Source: Candidatus Rokuibacteriota bacterium (lineage in GTDB: Bacteria; Methylomirabilota; Methylomirabilia; Rokubacteriales; CSP1-6). From it: a stretch of 64,000 nucleotides of DNA. The stretch is taken from the NCBI GenBank assembly GCA_030647435.1, contig JAUSJX010000065.1, positions 1-64,000 of the forward strand, in the 5' to 3' direction. Below the pieces are notes generated by a model that made no database searches, was not told where the DNA came from, and worked only from the letters and a program-made list of their open reading frames with translations. Numbering within the stretch: the first letter of the stretch is position 1; every line of letters starts with the position of its first letter. Position numbers and translations under genes: made by a program. Positions 1-9,502 of this stretch are shown piece after piece.

Positions 1-681
1 ACGCGTGTTCCGCGTCCTATGCGCCCCCTCACCCTGTCCCTCTCCGGGGGCGAGGGGATCGAAACGGCTCCCTCTCCCTCGGAGAGGGAGAGGGTCGGGG
101 TGAGGGTGGCGCATGTGTTCACGCATAATCCGGGCTAGGCCGCGCGTGAGACGGATATAGGTCGGCGTCGCGGCGACGCCGATTGCCACCGTGGCGTTGG
201 TGAGCGACGGGCCCAGGATCGTGACGAGCCCGATGGCCAGGATGAGGAAGGGGAACGAGAGCCACGCGTCCGTCAGCCGCATGATCAGCTGGTCGAAGAC
301 GCCTCGGTAGAAGCCGGCCACGAGACCCGCGGGCACACCGATCGCCATGGCCAGGAAGATGGAGAAGACGCCGGCCTGCATGGAGATGCGCGTCCCGTAC
401 ACCACCCGCGAAAGAATGTCGCGCCCGAGGTCGTCGGTACCGAACGGGTGCGCGGCGCTCGGGGCTTTCCGGATCTGGCCCCAGTCGGTGCGCAGCGGGT
501 CGTCCGGGGCGATCCACGGCGCGCCAAGGGCCAGCAGGAGGTAGAGAAACACCACCGCGGCGCCGGCCAGCGCCGGCGGTCGCCGCGCCGCGCGCCGCCA
601 CGCCAGCTGGAGGCGCGTCGCTGGCGCGTCCGGAGCCACGACGGCGCTCGGGGCCGCGACCGCACCGCCGTTACCGGGCAT
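1..681 (-). pseudogene. Peptide ABC transporter permease (DppC type), 3' part replaced by repeat; incomplete at window edge
   Basis: The reading frame starts with ATG at 681 and overlaps the end of the dppB-like gene by 11 bp. It encodes a DppC-type permease: a first membrane helix around residues 38-55, the conserved HPFGTDDLGRD motif at about 79-89, then helices to about residue 187. Homology should continue into the EAA loop (EAARALGA type), which contacts the ATPase. Instead the frame enters the palindromic repeat at 20-112 and codes low-complexity Pro/Gly/Arg sequence to the window edge with no stop. Either the repeat has inserted and destroyed the gene, or the window starts at an assembly break in a repeat. 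The complete homologue at 55023-55853 shows what is missing. The family is clear; whether the gene is broken in the cell is uncertain. Confidence 0.7.
20..112. repeat. Palindromic GC-rich dispersed repeat (CCCTCTCC/GGAGAGGG type)
   Basis: The arms at about 20-45 and 81-112 are imperfect reverse complements (GCGCC, CCTCACCC and CCTCTCC blocks). A smaller hairpin, CCCTCTCC-ctc-GGAGAGGG, lies inside the right half. The same CTCACCCT...CCCTCTCC wording recurs at 4928-4964, so this is a dispersed family within the window. The copy lies inside the dppC-like frame. Confidence 0.7.
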
Positions 682-1633
682 TGGCCGCTCCCTTGATCCG
701 GATGCGCGGGTTGAGCAGCGAGTACGACAGGTCCACGAGCAGGTTGATCAGGACATATGCGCCTGCCGTGATCAGGACGACGCCCTGGACCAGCGGGTAG
801 TCCCGGGTGAAGACCGACTCCACGATGAGCCGGCCGAAGCCCGGCACCACGAAGATCTGCTCGGTCACGACGGCCCCGCCCATGAGCGCGCCCATCTGCA
901 GTCCCAGGATGGTGACGACGGGGATGAGGCCGTTCCGGATCGCGTGGCGGAAGACGACCACGCGTCCCGCCAGCCCCTTGCTGTACGCGGTCCGGATGTA
1001 GTCCGCGCTCAGCACCTCGATCATGCTGTTGCGGGTCTGGCGCATGAGCACCGCCGCCAGCGCGGTTCCCAGGACGAAGGCCGGCATGATCATGCGCGTG
1101 AGGTTCGCGACGGGGTCCTGGAAGAACGAGACGAAGCCGGAGGCCGGGAGCCAGCCGAGCCGCACCGAGAAGAACAGGATCAGCATGATCCCGAGCCAGA
1201 AGCTCGGCACCGAGAGACCGCAGAGCGAGAGCCCGTTGGCCACGTAGTCCCAGAGCGTGTTGCGGCGGACGGCGGAGAGGACGCCGACCGGGATGGCGAT
1301 CGTGAGGGCGACCAGGATGGAGAGGCAGGCCAGCTCGAGGGTGATCGGCAGCTTCTTCGCCACCGTCTTTGTCACGGTCTCGCGGGTGCGGATGGACTCG
1401 CCGAGGTCGCCCCGGATCGCCAGGCCGACCCACCGGAAGTACTGGACCGGGATCGGGTCGTTGAGGCCGTACTTCTCGCGGATCTCCGCCAGGCCCGCCT
1501 CGTCGGCTTCGGTGCCGGCCATCACGCGCGCGGGGTCGCCCGGGATCATGCGCACGCCAGTGAAGACGATGAGGCTGATCACGGCGAGCGTGACCGCCGA
1601 GATGGCGAGGCGCTGGATCAGGTACTCGAGCAC
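671..1633 (-). CDS. Peptide/nickel ABC transporter permease, DppB type
   Basis: This 320-residue inner-membrane permease belongs to the oligopeptide/dipeptide family. It starts with the typical MLEYLIQRL N-terminus and a first helix at about 9-30, followed by the periplasmic segment with GLNDPIPVQYF and five more helices. The cytoplasmic EAA-type loop (ADYIRTAYSKGL) is present near residue 215, and the C-terminus is the usual LLNPRIRI. It would form a heterodimer with the DppC-type partner encoded immediately downstream and receive substrate from the binding protein encoded upstream. The substrate cannot be read from the sequence; peptides, opines or glutathione are all possible for this family. 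No ATPase gene is in the window; it may lie beyond the left edge. Confidence 0.92.
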   Translation of the reverse strand: MLEYLIQRLAISAVTLAVISLIVFTGVRMIPGDPARVMAGTEADEAGLAEIREKYGLNDPIPVQYFRWVGLAIRGDLGESIRTRETVTKTVAKKLPITLELACLSILVALTIAIPVGVLSAVRRNTLWDYVANGLSLCGLSVPSFWLGIMLILFFSVRLGWLPASGFVSFFQDPVANLTRMIMPAFVLGTALAAVLMRQTRNSMIEVLSADYIRTAYSKGLAGRVVVFRHAIRNGLIPVVTILGLQMGALMGGAVVTEQIFVVPGFGRLIVESVFTRDYPLVQGVVLITAGAYVLINLLVDLSYSLLNPRIRIKGAANAR

Positions 1634-1641
1634 GGCGTATC

Positions 1642-1686
1642 AGGCGGCCGGCGCCGCCACCGTCTGGTGAGCGCGGCCGGCCGCCT
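1642..1686 (-). promoter_or_regulatory. Intercistronic stem-loop between binding-protein and permease genes
   Basis: AGGCGGCCGG at 1642-1651 pairs perfectly with CCGGCCGCCT at 1677-1686 in the 61-bp gap after the binding-protein stop. There is no T-tract. In ABC transporter operons such a hairpin often stabilises the binding-protein message or attenuates the permease genes; that role is inferred. Confidence 0.45.
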
Positions 1687-1694
1687 CATTCCGG

Positions 1695-3251
1695 CTACTG
1701 CCAGGTCGCGCCCTTGATGCGGATGAGGCCGTCCGGCACGGCCTTGTAGCCCTTGAGGCTCTTCGGGTACGCGACGATATAGTTCGCGTGATAGATGTAG
1801 ATGATGTTGCGGCGGGCGAAGGCGAACTTGTCCACGGCCTGGCGGTACAGAGACGTGCGCTGGGTCAGGTCGCTGACCTCGCGCGCCCGGTTCAGGATCA
1901 CGTCCACGCCCTCGTCGCACGATTGCGTGCTGTTGAGGGTGGCGCCGCAGGTGTGGAACTGGAAGATGTTTGCGTCCGGGTCTACCCGCCCGCTCCAGCC
2001 GATGAGGAAGGCCTGGTCCTTGCCCGCGTCATTGTCGTTGAGCGCCGAGGCGAACTCGGAGGGCTTGAGGCTGATGTTGAAGCCCGCTTCCTTGGCCATA
2101 CCCTGGATGACCTCGCCGACCCGCCGCTGCTGGGGATCGTTGACGATGACCATCTCGAAGCTGTAGCCGCCCGCCAAGCCCGCGTCGGCCAGGAGTTTCT
2201 TTGCCTTGGCGACGTCGCGTGTCGGGCACTTGCGGCTCTTGTCGTAGAACGGGCTCACGGGGGAGATCGGCGTGCAGCCGACGGTGTTTTGGCCGTCCCA
2301 CACCACCTTGTTGAGGGCCTCGCGATCGATGCTGAGATCGAACGCCTCGCGTACCCGCGGGTCGTTGGCCAACGGCGTGCCGAGATCGCCCGGTGGCTTG
2401 GGGGGCTTGCCGGTCTTGTTGCGGAGGTTGATGGTGATGCCCGAATACGCGATGCCGGTCACGCTCGAGACTTCGAACTTCGCCTCCTTGCGGAGGTTGG
2501 CGGCGTCCGTCGGTCCGACGAGGTGCATCATGTCGATGTCACCCGAGCGCAGATTCGCCAGCCGCACATTGTCGTCGGGGATGATGCGGAAGATCAGGCG
2601 GTCGAATTTCGCGGCGCCCTTGTCGAAGTAGTGGGGCGATTTCTCGAGCACGATGCGGTCCTGGGAGATGCGCTCCACGAACTGCCACGGCCCCACGCAG
2701 ACCGGCGCGGTGCCGAACTTGTCGCCAAGCTTGTTCGCCGCGGCCGGCGAGACGGGCATCCCCGAGCGGTCGGCCAGGATCGCCACGAGCGGGGAGAAGG
2801 GCGTCTTGAGCTTGAGCCGCACCGTCAGCGGATCCACGGCTTCGATGCTATTGACCGACTCGAGCTCGCTGCGCCGGTTGGAGCCCTTCATATTGAGATG
2901 GCGGTCCAGCGAGTAGCGGACGGACTCCGCGTTCATGGGGGTGCCGTCGTTGAACGTGACGCCCGGACGCAGCTTGATCGTGACGGTCTTCCCGCCGTCA
3001 GTGAAGGCGGGCATGTCAGCGGCAAGCTGGGGGAAGATCTTCAGGTTCTCGTCGATCTCATACAGCTTCTCGCACATCTGGGCAAAGATGATGCGCCCGA
3101 CATAGGTGCGGGACGGGGTGGGATCGAGGATGTCGGGGTCCTGGTTGAGCGCTACCACCAGGGTCTTCTTCTGGGCCTGGGCCGGCTCCGCCGCCAGCGT
3201 AAGGGCGATGAGGAGAGCCGTGAGCGTCGTCAGCGCGCGCCGCATGAGCAT
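1695..3251 (-). CDS. Extracellular peptide-binding protein of ABC transporter (SBP family 5)
   Basis: I choose the ATG at 3251 because GGAGG lies 8 nt upstream and a Sec signal peptide follows at once (MLMRRALTTL..., hydrophobic core, cleavage near AEPAQA-Q). This gives 518 residues, normal for DppA/OppA-type proteins. The mature part begins with LVVALNQDPDILDPT, the usual first strand, and contains family blocks such as YSLDRHLN and DPRVREAFDLSIDREALNKVVW. The frame stays open 87 bp further upstream, but that stretch does not look like a signal peptide. It is the first gene of the minus-strand transporter operon, with the two permeases behind it. Two cysteines (about residues 185 and 326) may form a disulphide; the ligand is unknown. 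Confidence 0.9.
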   Translation of the reverse strand: MLMRRALTTLTALLIALTLAAEPAQAQKKTLVVALNQDPDILDPTPSRTYVGRIIFAQMCEKLYEIDENLKIFPQLAADMPAFTDGGKTVTIKLRPGVTFNDGTPMNAESVRYSLDRHLNMKGSNRRSELESVNSIEAVDPLTVRLKLKTPFSPLVAILADRSGMPVSPAAANKLGDKFGTAPVCVGPWQFVERISQDRIVLEKSPHYFDKGAAKFDRLIFRIIPDDNVRLANLRSGDIDMMHLVGPTDAANLRKEAKFEVSSVTGIAYSGITINLRNKTGKPPKPPGDLGTPLANDPRVREAFDLSIDREALNKVVWDGQNTVGCTPISPVSPFYDKSRKCPTRDVAKAKKLLADAGLAGGYSFEMVIVNDPQQRRVGEVIQGMAKEAGFNISLKPSEFASALNDNDAGKDQAFLIGWSGRVDPDANIFQFHTCGATLNSTQSCDEGVDVILNRAREVSDLTQRTSLYRQAVDKFAFARRNIIYIYHANYIVAYPKSLKGYKAVPDGLIRIKGATWQ

Positions 3252-3273
3252 GGGCACTGCCTCCATCTCTTGA

Positions 3274-3335
3274 TGGTTGACCGCCGGGGGTGGTTGACCG
3301 CCAGGTGACCTGGCCGCGAAACCGCGCCCATCATA
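3274..3335 (-). promoter_or_regulatory. Leader of binding-protein gene: 12-bp direct repeats and possible -10
   Basis: TGGTTGACCGCC occurs twice, at 3274-3285 and 3291-3302 (17-bp period), just upstream of the binding-protein start. A -10-like TATGAT, reading on the minus strand, lies at 3335-3330. I see no good -35. The repeats would sit in the 5' leader and could be a regulator or RNA-level site; the function is inferred. Confidence 0.35.
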
Positions 3336-3408
3336 CATCTGCTAAGGTAGGCGCGAAAAGGAGGGAATCATCACGGAGTCACGGCAGCACCAGGTGGAGC
3401 TGGCAAAC

Positions 3409-3528
3409 ATGGCGGGCATCATCGAGCGCCTGGCGGGCGAGCTCGCGCTGGGCGAGGAGCCCGCGCGATTCATCGCCGCCCTCGAGGGCCTGGGCGAAGA
3501 TGAGGTCGAGGCGTCGCGGGATGAGTGA
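3409..3528 (+). CDS. Small GatC/AtzG-like partner of the amidase, start uncertain
   Basis: The reading frame overlaps the amidase start by 8 bp and encodes an acidic, helical peptide (MAGIIERLAGELALGEEPA... ending EASRDE). Amidases of the AtzE/GatA kind are commonly preceded by such a small GatC- or AtzG-like subunit, and the coupling here fits that. From ATG 3409 the product is 39 residues. An excellent ribosome-binding site (AAAAGGAGGG) lies much earlier, at about 3357-3365, and the open frame reaches back to it, but only ATC or ACG codons lie at proper spacing. The next usable starts are GTG 3394 and ATG 3409. The true N-terminus may be about 12 residues longer through a rare start codon or a base error. 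Confidence 0.5.
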   Translation: MAGIIERLAGELALGEEPARFIAALEGLGEDEVEASRDE

Positions 3529-4924
3529 GGAGAGCCTCGCGGGCCTCGCTGCGGGCATCAGGGCGCGGCGGATCTCCCCGGTCGAGGCTGTCGAGCGCTG
3601 CCTGGCCAGGATCCGGAAGTGGGACAGTCGCCTCCACGCCTTCATCCGCCTCGACGAGGAGGGCGCGCTCGAGGCGGCGCGCTCTCTCGAGGCCGACGCC
3701 GCGGTCGGGCGCTGGCGCGGGCCGCTCCACGGCGTGCCGCTGGGCTTCAAGGACCTCTGCCACCTCCGAGGCCTGCCGACCTCGTGCGGCACGCGCATGC
3801 CCGAGTACTTCGTCGCCGCGGGAGAGTGCTCGGCGGCGCGGCGGCTCCTTGAGGCCGGCGCCATCAGCCTGGGCAAGCTCAACATGACGGAGCTCGCGAT
3901 GGGCGCCTACGGCGACAACGCCCACCACGGTGATGTCGACAATCCGTGGCTCGCGGGGAATGCGGCCGGCGGCTCATCGAGCGGCTCGGCCGCGGGGGTA
4001 GCGGCGGGGTTCTTCGCGGGCGCCGTCGGATCGGACACTGGCGGCTCCATCCGGCTCCCCGCCGGCTGCTGCGGCGTCGTCGGCCTGAAGCCGACGTACG
4101 GCCGCGTCAGTCGCGCGGGCGCCATGGTGCTGTCATGGTCCATGGACCACCTGGGCCCGCTCGCCTGGACCGCGCGGGATGCCGCGCTGATGTTGAAGGT
4201 GATGGCCGGGCGCGACCCGGCCGACGCGACCGCGAGCCGCCGCGCGGTGCCCGATTACGCGGCCGGGCTCGAGGGCGGCATCGCCGGGGTGCGGATCGGC
4301 CTGCCGGAGAATTACTTCTTCGAGGGGGTGGACGAGGAGATCGCCGCGGGCGTGCGGCAAGCCGCGCGCCAGCTCGAGGGGCTGGGCGCGCGGGTCAGCG
4401 AGATCCGCCTCCCCGATCCCAGGGCCATGACGGACGTGGCCATGCTGATCACGCGCGCGGAGGCCTCGACGATCCACGCCCGGGTGTTCCGGGAGCGGCC
4501 GCAGGATCTCCAGCCCATGGTGCGAGCGCGCCTCCAGGTGGGCTTCGGCATCTCCGCGTACGATTATCTCCAGGCGCTTCGCCTGCGCGCGAAGCTGACG
4601 CGGGCCTTCGTGCGCGAGGTCTTCGCGGAGGTGGACGTGCTGCTTACACCCGTGATCCCCGAGTCGCCGCCCGCGCTGGCCGCGCTGAAGACCGCCACGG
4701 TGGACGAGTTCAACGCGCGGGCGGGGCGCTTCTCACGCTTGACGCGGCCGTTCAACGGCTTGGGGCTGCCCGCGATCTCCGTGCCGTGCGGCTTCACGGC
4801 CGCGGGCCTGCCGCTCGGCTTCCAAGCGGTGGGGCGGCCCTTCGACGAGGCGCTCTTGCTGAGGCTGGGCCATACGTACCAGGAAGCCGCCGGCTGGCAT
4901 CACAAGCGACCGTCGTTGGATTGA
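3521..4924 (+). CDS. Amidase signature family hydrolase (GatA/AtzE-like)
   Basis: The 467-residue protein hydrolyses a carboxamide bond using the Ser-cisSer-Lys triad. The catalytic Lys is in the LGFKDL block (about residue 75). The Gly/Ser-rich segment NAAGGSSSGSAAGVAAG carries the cis-Ser, and SDTGGSIRLPAGCCG carries the nucleophile. These are followed by the family block GLKPTYGRVSR. The ATG at 3521 is chosen because homology starts there; the frame is open 230 bp upstream without coding character. The overlap with the small GatC-like gene suggests a two-subunit enzyme. Glutamyl-tRNA amidotransferase is possible but less likely, because no gatB is adjacent; a catabolic amidase next to a peptide transporter is the better reading. 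Confidence 0.88.
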   Translation: MSEESLAGLAAGIRARRISPVEAVERCLARIRKWDSRLHAFIRLDEEGALEAARSLEADAAVGRWRGPLHGVPLGFKDLCHLRGLPTSCGTRMPEYFVAAGECSAARRLLEAGAISLGKLNMTELAMGAYGDNAHHGDVDNPWLAGNAAGGSSSGSAAGVAAGFFAGAVGSDTGGSIRLPAGCCGVVGLKPTYGRVSRAGAMVLSWSMDHLGPLAWTARDAALMLKVMAGRDPADATASRRAVPDYAAGLEGGIAGVRIGLPENYFFEGVDEEIAAGVRQAARQLEGLGARVSEIRLPDPRAMTDVAMLITRAEASTIHARVFRERPQDLQPMVRARLQVGFGISAYDYLQALRLRAKLTRAFVREVFAEVDVLLTPVIPESPPALAALKTATVDEFNARAGRFSRLTRPFNGLGLPAISVPCGFTAAGLPLGFQAVGRPFDEALLLRLGHTYQEAAGWHHKRPSLD

Positions 4925-4941
4925 ACCACCCCTCACCCTAG

Positions 4942-4964
4942 CCCTCTCCCCTGAGGGGAGAGGG
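4942..4964. terminator. Perfect 11-bp hairpin after the amidase gene, part of a dispersed repeat
   Basis: CCCTCTCCCCT (4942-4952) and AGGGGAGAGGG (4954-4964) are perfect reverse complements around one base, and lie 18 bp after the amidase stop. There is no T-run. The same motif family occurs at 20-112. It may act as a bidirectional transcription or RNA-stability element between convergent genes. Confidence 0.5.
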
Positions 4965-4997
4965 GACGGGGGGCCTACCAGGCTGCTGAAATACCCA

Positions 4998-5122
4998 CAG
5001 GCTGCTCAAAAAGGTCCAGATGCAAGGCGGCGCCCGACGGCCGCACGCGAGGCGTACTCCCTGTACGTTGAGCGTGCGGCCGAGGGCGCCAACGAAGCAG
5101 ATGGGCCTTTTTCAGCAACCTG
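4998..5122. repeat. 125-bp palindromic element, family A copy 1
   Basis: The ends CAGGCTGCTCAAAAAGG (4998-5014) and CCTTTTTCAGCAACCTG (5106-5122) are near-perfect inverted repeats. The pairing continues inward (GGCGCC, CGGCCGCACGC, GTAC blocks) to a centre near GTACTCCCTGTAC. It lies between convergent genes. A 10-bp direct repeat, GGGGGCCTAC, brackets it at 4969-4978 and 5134-5143, as a target-site duplication might. A related copy is at 40899-41066. It has no coding capacity, so it resembles a non-autonomous MITE-like or REP-like element. Confidence 0.72.
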
Positions 5123-5139
5123 CTAGAGGGTGAGGGGGC

Positions 5140-5811
5140 CTACAGCACGTAGTGCAGTAGGTAGACGCCGGTGATGGCGCCCGGCTCGGCTCCCCGGCGC
5201 TCGAGCGCGGCCGCGCCGAGAGCGTCCGCGCACGCGCGCTGGACGGTCTCGGCGTCGATCCCTTCCACGAGCAGCACCCAGCGCGCCACCTCGTCGGGCT
5301 TGTCGCGGATCGATTTCTCCGCCGTCTTGACCGTGGTCGTCTCGACGTCCGCCTCGCAGAGGTGCGCCGCCGAGATGCCGGGCCACTCGAGGAACTTGGG
5401 CAGGGCCTCGCCCGTCAGCCACTGGCGCAGCGCCTGCTCGCGCCCCGCCGACGGGCCCAGGCGGATGGTCGCCATCGCGCCGCCGATGCCGCGCCCGATC
5501 GACAGCGTGTTGCGGCAGGCCGTGCGGTTCGAGTTCCTGAAGAGCGCGAGGCACTTCCGGGTCCACGGCGTCGGGTTGTTGAGGCGCTCGACGTAGGCGG
5601 GGCTCGCCAGCGTCTCGAGCGTCTCGGTCTCGTATATCATGAAATACTTGGGCGCCCCCGCGACAGCGACGTAGCGCCGGCCCCGCAGGAACCCGGGCAC
5701 GCCGCACCGCTCCGGCATGTGCTCGCGGGTGTGCCAGTCGTTGTAGTCGGCCTCTCCGGAGGCCTCCACGTCGGCCCAGAACGCAAGAATCGCTTTGCCA
5801 AGGAAGCTCAT
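5140..5811 (-). CDS. EthD-like dimeric alpha/beta-barrel protein
   Basis: The 223-residue protein starts at ATG 5811 (MSFLGKAILAFWADVE); the in-frame ATG 87 bp further upstream gives a low-complexity leader. The segment DYNDWHTREHMPERCGVPGF followed by LRGRRY is the signature of EthD-like and stress-responsive alpha+beta barrel proteins, which bind small ligands or degrade aromatics. A second half with the same rhythm (WLTGEALPKFLEWPGISAAHL) suggests two barrel repeats in one chain. It is transcribed divergently from the histidine kinase at 5892. The substrate is unknown. Confidence 0.65.
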   Translation of the reverse strand: MSFLGKAILAFWADVEASGEADYNDWHTREHMPERCGVPGFLRGRRYVAVAGAPKYFMIYETETLETLASPAYVERLNNPTPWTRKCLALFRNSNRTACRNTLSIGRGIGGAMATIRLGPSAGREQALRQWLTGEALPKFLEWPGISAAHLCEADVETTTVKTAEKSIRDKPDEVARWVLLVEGIDAETVQRACADALGAAALERRGAEPGAITGVYLLHYVL

Positions 5812-5878
5812 GCGGCCGACCCTACCCGCGCGGCGGCCGTGCGTCAAGAGGGCGGCGGCCGCCGGGGGGAGGTTGGGA

Positions 5879-5884
5879 TACACT
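5879..5884 (+). promoter_or_regulatory. -10 element TACACT for a probably leaderless kinase mRNA
   Basis: TACACT lies 7 bp before the ATG at 5892, so transcription would start at or next to the start codon. There is no Shine-Dalgarno sequence at usable distance and no clear -35. Confidence 0.35.
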
Positions 5885-5891
5885 AGCGACA

Positions 5892-7182
5892 ATGTCAACC
5901 CCGGCGCGCCGGACCAGGGCCGCGATCGTCCGCCTCCTCGAGCGGGACGAGCGCGTCTTCGCGTTCCTGCTGGCCGTGGTCATGGTCGGCGGCCTCGCCA
6001 CGCTGGGCCTGGTGCCGCTCCGCCCTCGCTACCGCATCGACCTGCCCTCGCTCGTCTTCTGGTTCGCCATGTACAAGGTCGGCATCCTCGCCCTCGTCAG
6101 CGTCAACCCGCGTTCGACGAGCGTGGTCTTCTTCGGCGCCCTCGCGGTGGATCTCTCGCTGATCTTCGCCCTCCTCTATCTCACCGGGGGAGGCGACAGT
6201 CCGTTCGTCAACCTCTTCTACCCGCTCGTGGCCGTCAACGCGTACTACTTCGGCCGCTGGGTCGGGCTGGGCCTGGCTCTCCTCGCGGGCCTCATCTATT
6301 GGGCGGCGGCCCGGTTGGCGCCGCCCGAGGCCGCGTGGACCGCGGTCGTGAACCTCATCGGGCTGGTCGGGCTGCCCGCCTTCGCGCTCGGGCACGTTGC
6401 TGACCGCGAGCGGCGGGCCCGGAGCGAGGTGGAGCGGCTCTACGCGGACCTGACCGGTACGCTCACGCGGCTCCAGGCCGCTCAGGCCGAGCTGCTCGTC
6501 GCGGAGCGGATGGCGACGGTCGGCCGGCTGTCGCTCAAGGTCGCTCACGAGGTGCGCAACCCCATCGCGGCCATCGAGCTGAACGCCGAGCTCGTGGGCG
6601 ATCTCGTCAAGGAGCGCGGCGGCGCGGACATGGAGGAGGCAGCCACGCTCGTGATGGCCATTCGCGAGCAGGTCAGCGCGCTCGACGCGCTGACAGAGGA
6701 GTATCTCGCTTTCGCTCGGTTCCCGCGCCCGCAGTACGACGAGGACTCGGTCAACGAGATGGTGGCGGCGCTCGTCGAGTTCGTGCGGCCGGTGGCCGCG
6801 CGACAGGGCAGCGCGGTCGAGGCGACGACGGATCAGGCCGTGCCGCCCATGGCCATCGACCGGACGCTGCTGCGGCAGGCCATCCTGAACCTAGTCAAGA
6901 ACGGGCTCGAGGCGCTGGACCGCGGCGGGAAGCTCACGGTGGGCACCCGGCGCGTGGACGACCAGGTGGAGATCGCCATCCGCGATACCGGCCCCGGCAT
7001 CCCGCCCGACGTGGACAAGCGCCTCTTCGAGCAGTTCTTCACCACGAAGCCCCAGGGCACGGGGCTGGGCCTCTACATCTCGCGGCAGATCATCGAGGAG
7101 CACGGCGGCACGCTTCGCTGGGAGAGCGCGCCGGGTGCGGGCACGACTTTCACCGCGAGCCTGCCCATCAAGAGGGCCGAGC

Positions 7183-7190
<8 letters not shown>
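5892..7190 (+). CDS. Membrane sensor histidine kinase, PilS/NtrB-like
   Basis: The 432-residue kinase has about six hydrophobic helices between residues 22 and 168, the layout of PilS-type sensors. A short linker helix (about 170-205) leads to the dimerisation domain with phospho-acceptor His219 in VAHEVRNPIAAI. The ATPase domain has the N-box NLVKNGLEAL (about 333-342), the G1 box DTGPGIP (365-371) and the G2 box GTGLGLY (389-395). It autophosphorylates and should pass phosphate to the NtrC-family regulator, whose gene overlaps its 3' end by 8 bp. The signal is unknown. Because a sigma54 promoter precedes the pilin operon at 56 kb, a PilSR role is plausible but is an inference. Confidence 0.9.
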
Positions 7191-8625
<1,435 letters not shown>

Positions 8626-8628
8626 CCA

Positions 8629-9489
8629 GTGGCCTTCGAGCAGATCCGCTACGACTCGGTCGACGGCGTCGCGACCGTCACGCTCAACCGGCCCGAGAAG
8701 CTCAATGCCGTTACGAGCGCGCTGCTGCGCGAGCTGATCGCGGCTTTCGATGAGGCCGACGCGGACGACACCGTCCGCGCGGTGATCGTGACGGGCGCCG
8801 GGCGGGCCTTCTGCGCCGGCGCGGACCTGTCCGCCGGAACCCAGACTTTTGACCGCTCCAAGGGGGAGCGCCCGGAGACCGAGGGCGAGCACCGTGACGG
8901 CGGCGGGCTCGTAGCGCTCCGGATCTACGACATGAAGAAGCCGGTGATCGCCGCCATCAACGGCCCGGCCGTCGGCTTCGGCGTCACGATGACGCTTCCC
9001 ATGGATATCCGCATCGCCTCGTCGGCGGCGCGCATGGGCTTCGTCTTCGCGCGGCGCGGCGTCGTGCCGGAAGCCTGCAGCACGTGGTTCCTGCCTAGGC
9101 TCGTCGGGATGCAGCGCGCCGCCGAGTGGGTGTACACGGGGCGGGTCTTCGGGGCGGAGGAGGCGCTCGCCGGCGGGCTCGTGAGCCGCGTCGTGCCGCC
9201 CGAAGCGCTCCTGCCCACGGCGCTCGCCCTGGCGCGAGAGATTGCGGACAACACCTCCGCCGTCTCAGTAGCGCTGGCCAGGCAGATGATGTGGAAGCTC
9301 CTGGGCACGGATCACCCGATGGAAGGGCACCGCCTCGACTCGCGCGGCATGGCCTGGACCGGAAGCTCCGCGGACGCCCGCGAAGGCATCGCCTCCTTTC
9401 TCGAGAAGCGCCCACCTCGCTTCACTCTCAAGCCCAGCCGGGACATGCCGCCCTTCTACCCGTGGTGGAGCGAGCGCTCCTTTAAGTGA
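8629..9489 (+). CDS. Enoyl-CoA hydratase/isomerase family protein (crotonase fold)
   Basis: The gene begins at GTG 8629, 3 bp after the regulator stop, and encodes 286 residues. The crotonase motif is complete at the N-terminus: VTLNRPEKLNAV, then VTGAGRAFCAGADLSA with the first oxyanion-hole strand. The second oxyanion block is NGPAVGFGVTMTLPMDIRIAS. A Glu in RRGVVPEACSTW matches the general acid/base (Glu164 in rat hydratase). The other hydratase Glu (Glu144 position) is not evident, so isomerase or another crotonase chemistry on an acyl-CoA is possible. It is probably co-transcribed with the two-component genes and the MFS gene behind it. Confidence 0.85.
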   Translation: MAFEQIRYDSVDGVATVTLNRPEKLNAVTSALLRELIAAFDEADADDTVRAVIVTGAGRAFCAGADLSAGTQTFDRSKGERPETEGEHRDGGGLVALRIYDMKKPVIAAINGPAVGFGVTMTLPMDIRIASSAARMGFVFARRGVVPEACSTWFLPRLVGMQRAAEWVYTGRVFGAEEALAGGLVSRVVPPEALLPTALALAREIADNTSAVSVALARQMMWKLLGTDHPMEGHRLDSRGMAWTGSSADAREGIASFLEKRPPRFTLKPSRDMPPFYPWWSERSFK

Positions 9490-9502
9490 GGGGCCCAGGG
9501 AC

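Noticed and set aside
3521-4924. The amidase as GatA of glutamyl-tRNA amidotransferase
   Set aside because: A GatC-like peptide is present, but no gatB is near and the operon sits beside a peptide transporter, so a catabolic amidase is more likely.
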